DNA of 64,000 nt from a bacterium (GTDB lineage: Bacteria; Verrucomicrobiota; Verrucomicrobiia; Limisphaerales; J093): contig JAKANS010000004.1 of assembly GCA_021823625.1 (NCBI GenBank), positions 1 through 64,000 of the forward strand, given 5' to 3'. The notes under the pieces were generated by a model. It saw only the letters and a list, made by a program, of their open reading frames with translations, had not been told where the DNA came from and did no database searches. Positions 56,745 through 64,000 of the stretch are shown one piece after another. Made by a program: the position numbers and the translations under genes. Position 1 is the first letter of the stretch. The number at the start of each line of letters is the position of its first letter.

Positions 56745-56793
56745 CCGGCGAAAGCGGAGTTTCGCCGGGGTTGGGCAAGGCCACCGGGCCTTG
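56745..56793. terminator. Two hairpins between convergent genes
   Basis: CCGGCGAAA / TTTCGCCGG around GCGGAG (56745-56768) and CAAGGCC / GGCCTTG around ACCG (56776-56793). They lie between the ends of the plus-strand oxidoreductase and the minus-strand hydrolase. No strong T-run follows, so bidirectional termination is only likely. Confidence 0.45.
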
Positions 56794-56817
56794 TCCTCCA
56801 ATCCCCCGGCCGTCGGA

Positions 56818-58218
56818 TCACCAGCCGGGGTTGGGTTTCACGATTGCCTTCAAGCCTTCCGGGGCGGTGATGTAGATCGGGCTTTCGCTCAACGGCACGG
56901 TGAGACTGCCGGTGCGGATCGGGTCCAGTTCCACGAACCGCCGCGTGCCCAGCACATCGTGGAAGGTCAGGCCGCGCTCGGTGTTGTTGATGCGAAGGTG
57001 CGCGAACGGCCGCGTGGTCCAGGCAACCATGACGTCTTCCTTCTTCGCCGCGTCGTTGAACACCACCGCGAACACGTCGGGGCCGAAGGCGTCGTTGCGC
57101 ACCCAGCGCTTGCCTTCCAAAAGGCGGGTCATCCAGCCAAAGGCGGCGAAAGCGTACTTGGGCGACAAATCCGCGCGGGCCAGGCCCACCATGTCGGCCT
57201 GGTCAAACTGGCGGTCGCCCTGGTCGGCGAGCGTCCACCAAAACACCTTCTGAATCGCCGGCGACGCCATCGCCAGTGTGTAAAATCGCACCGCCAGGTC
57301 GGCCTGACGCAGTTCGCTGGTGCCGTACGGGTGGAGGTGGGAATTCCAGCAAATCTCGGTGATCCAGATCGGCTTGGGCCGGCCGAACTGCCGCATCAGC
57401 TTCACCAGTTCGTCGGTCTGCTCCAGGAACGTCATGTTCACCATCGCGTAGTCGGTGGGGAGTTCGCCGCTGTGCCAGACCTTCACGTATTGGTCGAGCG
57501 TCCACCGATCGAACTTGTCCTCCGGCGCGTTCGGCGGCCGGTACGGGTGAAACGCCACGATGTCGAACGCCCCGTAAGGCACCTGCTTCAACACGCGACC
57601 CGCCCAGAGCACGTCGCAAAACGCCATGTTCAGGCCCACCACCTTGGCCTCCGCGTTCGCGCCGTGAATGGCGGGTCCCGCCGCGGCGAGCAGACGCGCG
57701 TAATCGTCCGGCGTGCCGTCCCAAAAACCGCCGTTCGGTTCGTTCCAAATCTGCCAGGTGTCCACGAGGCCGGCGTAATGCTTGGCCGCGGCCTGGACGA
57801 ACTTCACGAACGCGTCCACGCCTTCGGTCGTGCGCGGGTCGTGGAAGGTGGGCGCGTACGCGAGGCAACCCAGGATTTGAATGCCGTGCGCACGGAGCTT
57901 GCGCACCAATTCGTCGTGCGCTTCCCAGCGATACTCGCCCGGCATCCGCTCGATCCGGCGCCAGGCGAAATCCTGCCGCGCCCATTTGACCCCCAGCTCC
58001 TGCATCGCCAGCAGGCGCGCCTCGAGGTCCGGCGTGTCCGGGCGCAAGGCGGTGTTGAGGCCGAACGGCGAGTCCGCGATCAGGTTGGTGGCGAACGGCG
58101 CCGGCGGCAACGTGAAGCGAAAACTCGACTCCGCCTTCGGCGGTTCGGCGGCGGCCAATGAGGCGGCCAGCGCACCCACCGCCCAAGCCAGAGCCAGCGT
58201 CTTCTGCGACGATTTCAT
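56818..58218 (-). CDS. Secreted glycoside hydrolase, clan GH-A type
   Basis: The 466-residue protein has a signal peptide (LALAWAVGALAASLAAAE). The TIM-barrel part has GVKWARQDFAWRRIER, the acid/base segment TWQIWNEPNGGFWDG and the nucleophile segment PIWITEICWNSH. The order fits GH39/GH5-like beta-glycosidases. It is probably involved in breakdown of plant or algal glycans. Its exact family cannot be set without a search. Confidence 0.75.
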   Translation of the reverse strand: MKSSQKTLALAWAVGALAASLAAAEPPKAESSFRFTLPPAPFATNLIADSPFGLNTALRPDTPDLEARLLAMQELGVKWARQDFAWRRIERMPGEYRWEAHDELVRKLRAHGIQILGCLAYAPTFHDPRTTEGVDAFVKFVQAAAKHYAGLVDTWQIWNEPNGGFWDGTPDDYARLLAAAGPAIHGANAEAKVVGLNMAFCDVLWAGRVLKQVPYGAFDIVAFHPYRPPNAPEDKFDRWTLDQYVKVWHSGELPTDYAMVNMTFLEQTDELVKLMRQFGRPKPIWITEICWNSHLHPYGTSELRQADLAVRFYTLAMASPAIQKVFWWTLADQGDRQFDQADMVGLARADLSPKYAFAAFGWMTRLLEGKRWVRNDAFGPDVFAVVFNDAAKKEDVMVAWTTRPFAHLRINNTERGLTFHDVLGTRRFVELDPIRTGSLTVPLSESPIYITAPEGLKAIVKPNPGW

Positions 58219-58273
58219 GGCGGTAGGGTCGAAGAACCAGCCGCGCGAGAAAAGCCTGTTCTGGCGGCCTCCT

Positions 58274-59701
58274 TTATCGGCGTCGCACGCGCAAGGCGAT
58301 GTCTTCCTCGAACGCCGGGCTCGCCAGAGGCGTGGGACCGCCGGCCGTTGTCAGTTCCGCCCGCTTGTCCACCGCGCCGGTTTTCGGATTCACCCACTCC
58401 ACGCCGTAACTGCCCGCCGGCAGCGCGAGGTTCAAGGTCGCCGTCTGCGGACCCGTGGGCGCATTCTTGTCCTTCGTGTCGCGCGCCAGATAAATCGCCC
58501 ACGCCTGCCCCGGCTCGACCAGCGCGTAGGCGCGATGCCCGCGCGGCACCCCGCCGGCGATGGCTCCGGCGTCCGGCTTCAGGCGCACGAAGTCGAAGCT
58601 GCGGATGAAGTCGCCGAGAATCTTCATCTGCCGGCGAAAGACCGGGTTTCCGCCGCCGGGTTCGTTGGCCGGATAGCCAAACGTCCCGTCCTCGTGCCCG
58701 GCCACGAACGAGTAATCGAGGTTGTTGAACAGCCCGCCCCCCGCCAGCAGGAAGCTCCACGCCTCGACGCGGTACGGCAGGTCGTTCGTGCCGCGAAAAC
58801 CTGTCTCGTTGTCGCCGATCACCTTGTTCAGGCCATAGTTCATGGCCACCGTCTCCGGCGGGTAGGCGTAGTGAAAGTTGAAGATCGAGACGCCAGGATG
58901 TGGGTTCCCCACCTTCGCCTTGTCGTTGGCGATGTTTTGCGAAATCAGGTGCCGCACGCCCAATGGCTTCTCCGCAGCGGTGATCGTGTCGGCGATCCGG
59001 TGCTGCCACGCCATCGTCACGCCGCCGAAATACGGCTCGTTGCAGATTTCGTAGTACAGGTTGTCGAAGTCCTTCAACTCGGTGACGAGCTTCCGCACCA
59101 ACGCCTCCTGGGCGGCCAGCAAGCCGCCGTCCTTGTCCAGGGTATAGACGTTCGTGCGGGCGATGGCGCCAAGACCATTGACGTTGTTCGCCGCATTCAT
59201 GGGACTGAGCCGCCACATCGTGTCCTCGTACATCGGGCAAAACAGGTTCAACTCCACCACCACGCCACGCTTCGCCGCGTAACCAACGAACTCGCGCAGG
59301 CGCTGGAAATACGCGTCGTCCCAGCGCGTGAGGTCGAATTTGTTGCCGCCGTTCGCGTAGCCGGCCTGGTCGCTGCGCGCCCACGGGCAGAGCAGGCGGC
59401 CCGGCTCCGGCGCGAGCGTGTTGCGCGCGATGCTGAACGCGCCCGGCGGCTCGCAATACGCGCCGCTGAACGTCCGGGTGAGGTTCAGCCCGTCCTGCGC
59501 CAGCGTGTCCAGGTACTTGCGGAAATCGAAATCGCGGTTCAGGACCGCGCCGTAATGCTCGCCGGAAGTGATCAGCACGGTCGGCTGGCCGCGCCAGACG
59601 AAGTAATGCGGGTTGTCCGGGTGCAAAGCCAGCGGGGCCGCGGCGAAGGCGCTGCTGGCGGTCACGCCAAGCGAGAGCAGGAAGGCGAAAGTGGAACGCA
59701 T
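58274..59701 (-). CDS. Secreted TIM-barrel glycosidase-like protein
   Basis: The 475-residue protein has a signal peptide (STFAFLLSLGVTASSAFA). The barrel has GQPTVLITSGEHYGAVLN, DGLNLTRTFSGAYCEP, DNLYYEICNEPYFGG (acid/base-like E-I-C-N-E-P) and ViGDNETGFRG (nucleophile-like E). It resembles DUF4038-type and cellulase-like hydrolases. It lies 55 bases upstream of the other hydrolase gene in the same direction. Confidence 0.65.
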   Translation of the reverse strand: MRSTFAFLLSLGVTASSAFAAAPLALHPDNPHYFVWRGQPTVLITSGEHYGAVLNRDFDFRKYLDTLAQDGLNLTRTFSGAYCEPPGAFSIARNTLAPEPGRLLCPWARSDQAGYANGGNKFDLTRWDDAYFQRLREFVGYAAKRGVVVELNLFCPMYEDTMWRLSPMNAANNVNGLGAIARTNVYTLDKDGGLLAAQEALVRKLVTELKDFDNLYYEICNEPYFGGVTMAWQHRIADTITAAEKPLGVRHLISQNIANDKAKVGNPHPGVSIFNFHYAYPPETVAMNYGLNKVIGDNETGFRGTNDLPYRVEAWSFLLAGGGLFNNLDYSFVAGHEDGTFGYPANEPGGGNPVFRRQMKILGDFIRSFDFVRLKPDAGAIAGGVPRGHRAYALVEPGQAWAIYLARDTKDKNAPTGPQTATLNLALPAGSYGVEWVNPKTGAVDKRAELTTAGGPTPLASPAFEEDIALRVRRR

Positions 59702-59843
59702 GGCGGCAGCTTAGGCCGACTCGAACTTGCCTGGCAAGCCGCGCCAAGGCCGGGTCGTGTCCGGCAGTGCCTCCCAAAGTTGTCGCTGGAGCGCCGGCTT
59801 GCAGCCGGGTTTGCCGCAATTGCCTGTCCGCTTCCTTGCCCAA

Positions 59844-59937
59844 GCGCCAGGGGGCTGGCGCACTCCCGGACGCTACCGCGCCGTCGAGTGCGCTCAATTC
59901 GGCGCCCGCGTCCTGGACTGCGGCAGTCCTCTGCCGC
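59844..59937. repeat. Two short hairpins in a gene-free stretch
   Basis: GCGCCAG / CTGGCGC around GGGG (59844-59861) and GCGGCAG / CTGCCGC around TCCT (59920-59937). 59702-59979 holds no gene. Confidence 0.6.
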
Positions 59938-59979
59938 TTTCGAACGCACACATGGGACACCCAACTCTGAGACACCACC

Positions 59980-60411
59980 CTAGAACACGTACGGGATCAT
60001 CCGCCAGGTCCGCGCCGCGTACGCGCGGTACTCCGGATACCGCGCCGACACCAACTGCTCTTCGCAGCCGATTCGCGCCAGCGCACTGGCCAGAACCAGG
60101 CCGCCCAGCAACGCGGTCGTTCCTGAAAGGTGCGCCGCGGCTCCCGCCCCGGCGAACAGGCACACCGCCGTGTAGATCGGATGCCGGATGAACCGATACG
60201 GTCCGGTGGTCACCAGACCGCCTTCGGTGGGGTTCGCAGCCAGATGAAAGCTGCGCCGACCAAAGGCCAGCCGCGCCCAGATCAGGAGCCAAACCGCCGC
60301 CGCTTGCGGGACGATGACGAGTGGGGACCGGAAAAGGAGGCTCCCGGTGGCCAACAGACCGAGGAGGCCGCCGATCATTCCCAGGTAGCCGATGACCGAG
60401 AGCGTCTTCAT
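59980..60411 (-). CDS. Isoprenylcysteine carboxyl methyltransferase-like membrane protein
   Basis: The 143-residue protein has four hydrophobic segments and the C-terminal motif GPYRFIRHPIYTAVCLFAGAG and ARIGCEEQLVSARYPEYRAYAARTWRMIPYVF. This is the ICMT/phospholipid methyltransferase family (RHPxY and E-E). The substrate is unknown. The start MKTLSVIGYL at 60411 is used. Confidence 0.8.
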   Translation of the reverse strand: MKTLSVIGYLGMIGGLLGLLATGSLLFRSPLVIVPQAAAVWLLIWARLAFGRRSFHLAANPTEGGLVTTGPYRFIRHPIYTAVCLFAGAGAAAHLSGTTALLGGLVLASALARIGCEEQLVSARYPEYRAYAARTWRMIPYVF

Positions 60412-60474
60412 CCGGTGTGAATCCGAATCGGTTGACCACGCCCGCGGCTCCACTGGCCGCGATCCCCGTTTCAA

Positions 60475-62475
60475 TCAAGGCTGGAGCGGGCCGAGCCAGC
60501 GCTTGATCAGGCCCGCCTGGGGATGGTCGGGCTGGAGGGCGAGGACTTTCTCGTAATGTTCCTGCGCCTTCGCGCGATCACCCAGCTTGGTGGCGTACAG
60601 GTTGGCCAGCGCGAGGTGGGCCGGGACGTTGGCCGGCTCGCGGGCGAGGACTTGATCGAGTTGCTGGGCCGCGTCCAGCGGATAGCCGGCGCGCTCCAGC
60701 GCGAGCGCGAAGCCGTACCGGGCGCGGGTGTCGGCGGGCGCGATGGCGAGCGCCCGCTCGTACGCGGCGAGCGAGCGCGGCCAGTCGGCGAGGTCGAACG
60801 CGGCCACGGCCAGGTTGTACTGGGCGTTGAAGCTGGCGGGGTCGGCCTGCACCGCCTGCGAGTAGTCCGCGAGCGCCTCGCCCACTCGCCCGGCCTTGTG
60901 GGCCGCCACGCCTTGGGCCACGAGACGGGAGGCTTCGGCGGTGTTCCCGGCCGCGGGCACGGCGGGCGACTGGTAAACGTACCGCGGAAAAGTCGGTCGT
61001 GCGGGCGCGGGCGGCGGCGGCGCGGGAGCTGCGGAATCCTTCGTTGGAATCGGTGTGGGGCGTTTGCCATCGGCCTTCTTTTTAGCCGTGTTTTCGGTTT
61101 CCGCGTCAACCTTCTTGTCCTTGGAGCCAAACAATTTCAGCGGATTGAGCTTGGCGATGAACGAACGCTTCTTGGGCTCCGCGCCGGCGTACTCGGGCTC
61201 GGTCGCGGTTTCGGCAGCCGACGGCGTTCGCGCAACGTCGGCGGTCTCAGTGGCCAGGGCTTCCAACTCGCGTCCGGGGACGATGGTCGGACCTTCCCGC
61301 ACGGTGACTGTTTCGAGCGGTGGTTCGGAGACGGTTGGTTTCTCCGGCACTTTCGCAACCGCCACCCCGGTGGTGGGAGCGCTGGTGGTCGGGGGCGGCT
61401 TGGCGGCGGCGACTGACTCGGTCGCGTTCGTCTTGGGGGTAAGCGGTGGCGCCGCGGCAACATGGGTCGGGACTTCAGGTTTGCCGACGACAACCGGCGG
61501 GGGCGAAGTGCGGACTGCCGCGGGCGGCGGCGAAGTCTTAACTACCACCGGCGGTGCGGAGGTTTTGACCAGCGCTGGGGGGCGTGAGGTGTGGACCGCA
61601 ACCGGCGGCGCCGAAGTGCGCGCCAGCCCGACCACGTTGCTGCGGGCAGGTGGCGGGTTCGTCACAATGGCCACGACGGGCGGCGGGTGGGTTGGCACAA
61701 CCACCGGCTTCAACGCCAGTGCGAGTTGGTTGGTGACGGCCCGCAGCGCAGCGGCATTGGGCGAATCGCCGGCCACGGCCAGGTAGGCGCTGTATTTCTG
61801 CAACGCGAAGGACCGGTCGTTGAGCTGCTGGGAAAGAATCGCTTCGTTCAATAACGCGGGCGGGTAGTTGGTGATGCGATTCAGCGCGGCTTCAAAGTAC
61901 TGGAACGCCTCGCGTGCCTGGCGGCGTTGGGCATGACTCAAACCCAGCGCATTGAGCGCCTCGGCTTGCAGCACGACGGGGGGGTTCAGGCGCAGAACCT
62001 GTTGGAGATTGCGTTCGGCGGCGGCGTAGAGCCGGGCGCGGAGTTGGGCCTTGCCGAGCATGAGCCAGCCGGCCGGATCCTCCGGAACGTGCGCGGTGTA
62101 AGTGGTCAGTTCGTTGGCGGCGGGCGGCAGGTTCGTTTGATCCAGAAACAGCACGCCGCGATTGAACCGGGCGGCAAAGAGGTTGAAATCCTTGTCCAGC
62201 GCGGTCTGGTAGGCCTGGGCCGCCTCGCTGAACCGGCCGGATCGGTGGTACGCCAAACCCAGGAAGTTCCACGCCTGCGCGCAGGCGGGCGCGTTGGTGG
62301 CGAAGGCTTGCACCGCGGCGCGCAGCGGTTCGATGGCCTCCGCCGGCCGGCCGGCGTTGATGAGGCGTTCGCCGGTGAGCAGTTCGTTGCGACCCGGCGG
62401 GCTGCAGGCGGTCAACACCACCGCCGCCAGCAGGACCGCCGCCGCGGACCGACGGCGGGCAAGGCGCGTTAACAC
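60475..62475 (-). CDS. TPR lipoprotein with a proline-rich middle
   Basis: The 666-residue protein starts with a lipoprotein signal (RRSAAAVLLAAVVLTAC, Cys the lipid site). The N-terminal part has TPR-like units (AEAIEPLRAAVQAFATNAPA, FSEAAQAYQTALDKDFNLFA). The middle is a run of proline-rich units of the type TSxPPVVVKTSPPP, then a Lys-rich stretch. A second group of TPR units (LADYSQAVQADPASFNAQYN) ends the chain. It probably is a periplasmic or outer-membrane scaffold. The GTG at 62475 gives the lipobox; an upstream ATG at 62565 would reach the divergent gene. Confidence 0.75.
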   Translation of the reverse strand: MLTRLARRRSAAAVLLAAVVLTACSPPGRNELLTGERLINAGRPAEAIEPLRAAVQAFATNAPACAQAWNFLGLAYHRSGRFSEAAQAYQTALDKDFNLFAARFNRGVLFLDQTNLPPAANELTTYTAHVPEDPAGWLMLGKAQLRARLYAAAERNLQQVLRLNPPVVLQAEALNALGLSHAQRRQAREAFQYFEAALNRITNYPPALLNEAILSQQLNDRSFALQKYSAYLAVAGDSPNAAALRAVTNQLALALKPVVVPTHPPPVVAIVTNPPPARSNVVGLARTSAPPVAVHTSRPPALVKTSAPPVVVKTSPPPAAVRTSPPPVVVGKPEVPTHVAAAPPLTPKTNATESVAAAKPPPTTSAPTTGVAVAKVPEKPTVSEPPLETVTVREGPTIVPGRELEALATETADVARTPSAAETATEPEYAGAEPKKRSFIAKLNPLKLFGSKDKKVDAETENTAKKKADGKRPTPIPTKDSAAPAPPPPAPARPTFPRYVYQSPAVPAAGNTAEASRLVAQGVAAHKAGRVGEALADYSQAVQADPASFNAQYNLAVAAFDLADWPRSLAAYERALAIAPADTRARYGFALALERAGYPLDAAQQLDQVLAREPANVPAHLALANLYATKLGDRAKAQEHYEKVLALQPDHPQAGLIKRWLGPLQP

Positions 62476-62568
62476 CGGGGCGCGGTCAGGCTTGCCAACC
62501 GGATGGTCGAAGCCTGATAACACCCTCCGTTCTGGGGCGGCCAACATGTCGCCCGGTGGTAACACCCC

Positions 62569-63651
62569 ATGTTAGGCGCGTCAAGAAACCCACAGGCGGC
62601 GGCAAGCGCATTCGTGCTGGCGGTTGCGGTGTGCTTGGGAAGCGGGCTGCGCGCTCGCGCTGCAGAGTCGCAGACAAACGCGCCCACCGCCTTCCCGATT
62701 CGCGGCCCGGCCAAGGCCCGGGTGCTGATCGTCGAGGACGACCAGGCCACCAGCGCGTACGCCGCGCGCCTGGACGTCATCCGGCGCATGGTGGATCGCG
62801 GCCTGACCAACTTCACCGGCAGGACCTCACTGACCGACGCCTGGCGCAGTCTCGTGGCCACGCAGGACATCGTCGGCATCAAGGTGTACTCCGCTCCGGG
62901 CGCGCTGAGCGGCACCCGGCCGGCGGTGGCGGAGGCGCTGGTGTCGAGCTTGCTGGCCTCCGGGCACCCGGCCGCGGGGGTCATCATTTGGGACAAGCAA
63001 ATGGCCCCGTTGCGCCAGGCCGGATTCCTGGACCTGGGCGAACGGCTCGGCGTGCGCGTGGCGGCCAGCACCGAAGGCGGTTACGACACCAACCACTTTT
63101 ACGACAACGCCATCCTGGGCCAACTGGTGCACGGCGACCACGACTTCGACGTGCGCGGGGAAACGATGGGCCGCAAGTCGTACGTGTCAAAACTGGTGAG
63201 CCAGCAGATGACCAAGATCATCAGCCTGGCCCCGCTGTTGAACCACAACTTGACCGGCGTCTCCGGCCACTTGCTGAGTCTCTCGCTGGGCAGCGTGGAC
63301 AACACGATCCGCTTCGTCAGCGACCCCACCCGCCTGGCGGTGGCCGTGCCGGAAATCTATGCCCTGCCTGTGCTCGGCGATCGCGTGGTGCTCAACATCA
63401 CCGACGCTTTGCTGGCCCAGTATTACGGCGAGGAGCGGACATTGTTGCATTATTCGGCCGTGCTCAACCAACTTTGGTTCAGCACCGACCCGGTGGCGCT
63501 GGACGTGCTCGCCGCGCGCGAACTGGCCCGGCAACGCCAGCTCGCCGACATGCCCGCCGAGTCCTCCCATCTCGCGTTGTATCAGAACGCGAGCCTGGTG
63601 GAAATCGGCGTGAGCGACCCCAACGCCATCATCATCGAGACGGCGAAGTAG
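62569..63651 (+). CDS. DUF362-domain exported protein
   Basis: The 360-residue protein has a signal peptide (AFVLAVAVCLGSGLRARA) and the DUF362 blocks VGIKVYSAPGALSGTRPAVAEAL, AAGVIIWDK and FSTDPVALDVLAARELARQ. No Cys-rich ferredoxin part is seen. Its function is unknown. It is divergent from the lipoprotein gene, with 93 bases between. Confidence 0.8.
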   Translation: MLGASRNPQAAASAFVLAVAVCLGSGLRARAAESQTNAPTAFPIRGPAKARVLIVEDDQATSAYAARLDVIRRMVDRGLTNFTGRTSLTDAWRSLVATQDIVGIKVYSAPGALSGTRPAVAEALVSSLLASGHPAAGVIIWDKQMAPLRQAGFLDLGERLGVRVAASTEGGYDTNHFYDNAILGQLVHGDHDFDVRGETMGRKSYVSKLVSQQMTKIISLAPLLNHNLTGVSGHLLSLSLGSVDNTIRFVSDPTRLAVAVPEIYALPVLGDRVVLNITDALLAQYYGEERTLLHYSAVLNQLWFSTDPVALDVLAARELARQRQLADMPAESSHLALYQNASLVEIGVSDPNAIIIETAK

Positions 63652-63746
63652 CCCGAAAGCTGGGGGATCGCGTCTGCCCGGTTAGGCGTGGAAACCGGCA
63701 TTTCAAGGCGAAGCCCATCCGGTCTCACAGCGCAGCCCCCCCGGGC

Positions 63747-64000
63747 TTACAGCGCCTCGGGCGTGAGGTGGTCGGTGTGCGAAGTGCCCAGGTCACCCTC
63801 GCGGCGCGTGGTCAGGTAGCGGTGAATCGCTTGCGCGGCGCGGCGTCCGTCGCGGACGGCATACACGACGGGGCTGGGCCCGCGCACCAAACCGCCGCCG
63901 GCAAACACGCCCGGAAGGCTGGTCATCTGGTTTTCGTCCACGCGCAGGCCGCCGGTCTCCGTTTGGGCGAGTTGCGAGTAATCCGCCCAGGTGCGATGCG
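63747..64000 (-). CDS. GltD-like NAD(P)/FAD flavoprotein, C-terminal end (cut by window edge)
   Basis: The visible end reads VDENQMTSLPGVFAGGGLVRGPSPVVYAVRDGRRAAQAIHRYL. The GVFAGGG...VVYAVRDGRRAA part is the FAD-binding C-terminus of the glutamate-synthase small-subunit family (G-D). The rest lies outside the window, so whether it is GltD or a related pyridine-nucleotide oxidoreductase is open. Confidence 0.8.
   Translation of the reverse strand, partial: HRTWADYSQLAQTETGGLRVDENQMTSLPGVFAGGGLVRGPSPVVYAVRDGRRAAQAIHRYLTTRREGDLGTSHTDHLTPEAL

Noticed and set aside
55313-56821. Minus-strand open frame of 502 codons
   Set aside because: Antisense to the Tat-exported oxidoreductase gene; its composition is that of a GC-rich shadow.
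57881-59983. Long plus-strand open frame of 700 codons
   Set aside because: It is antisense to two signal-peptide-bearing hydrolase genes with clear catalytic motifs; it is Arg/Pro/His-rich and shows no domain. High-GC antisense shadow.
1-64000. rRNA or tRNA genes, prophage
   Set aside because: No cloverleaf, rRNA or phage structural gene was recognised by eye; a covariance-model search was not possible.

Overview
The window looks like a chromosomal piece of a high-GC Verrucomicrobiota-type (PVC) bacterium. The clues are Tat-exported Gfo/Idh oxidoreductases, a DUF4838 protein, many small nucleotidyltransferase/HEPN modules, four-helix-bundle and GxxExxY gene relics, and a RAYT transposase with many REP-like hairpins. 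This placement is inferred from gene content only; no rRNA or tRNA was seen.

About 52 kb (roughly 1-53,160) is transcribed leftward and is mainly a surface-polysaccharide locus. From its promoter-proximal right end it holds a GbsR/MarR-type regulator (52,624-53,163) with a perfect palindrome just upstream, and a nucleotide-sugar dehydrogenase with a UronicAcid-type epimerase (49.5-52.6 kb). Next come a fused Gfo/Idh-acetyltransferase, a DegT aminotransferase and a UDP-GlcNAc 2-epimerase. With the dehydrogenase these make up the UDP-2,3-diacetamido-2,3-dideoxy-mannuronate route (WbpA/B/D/E/I type). Then come glucuronokinase + GalU-type uridylyltransferase + DUF4838 (30.5-34.4 kb), and a complete pseudaminic acid operon PseB, PseC, PseF, PseG-PseH, PseI (24.7-30.4 kb). 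These are followed by a Wzx-like flippase, a polysialyltransferase/CDP-glycerol-transferase-like protein, a methyltransferase, an epimerase, four GT4 glycosyltransferases, a Wzy/WaaL-type polymerase, a sugar-1-P nucleotidyltransferase, an Rmd-like reductase, a CapD-like dehydratase, an initiating sugar-phosphate transferase and a double aminotransferase. The left edge carries an ACP, an acyl-activating enzyme and an SDR.

Interleaved with these are at least eleven toxin-antitoxin-like modules: six MNT-nucleotidyltransferase/HEPN pairs, an AbiEii-like pair, DUF433/DUF5615, two PIN modules, HicAB and a RelE-type pair. Many broken genes also occur (GDP-mannose dehydratase, two glycosyltransferases, a deacetylase, RmlA, a WbjB-like dehydratase, GxxExxY, a four-helix bundle gene, a second WbpD tail). 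Four modules between 36.2 and 39.4 kb are each preceded by a copy of one ~50-bp repeat in the same orientation, like a cassette array.

Two repeat systems run through the window. One is a REP-like hairpin with a GTAG foot and compensatory stem changes, associated with a RAYT gene. The other is a set of heptanucleotide-phased repeats, several of which lie in frame inside conserved sugar-biosynthesis enzymes.

The right end (53.6-64 kb) is different: two ABC-2 permeases and a Tat-exported Gfo/Idh protein on the plus strand, then two exported glycoside-hydrolase-like proteins, an isoprenylcysteine-methyltransferase-like membrane protein, a TPR lipoprotein, a DUF362 protein and the end of a GltD-like flavoprotein.
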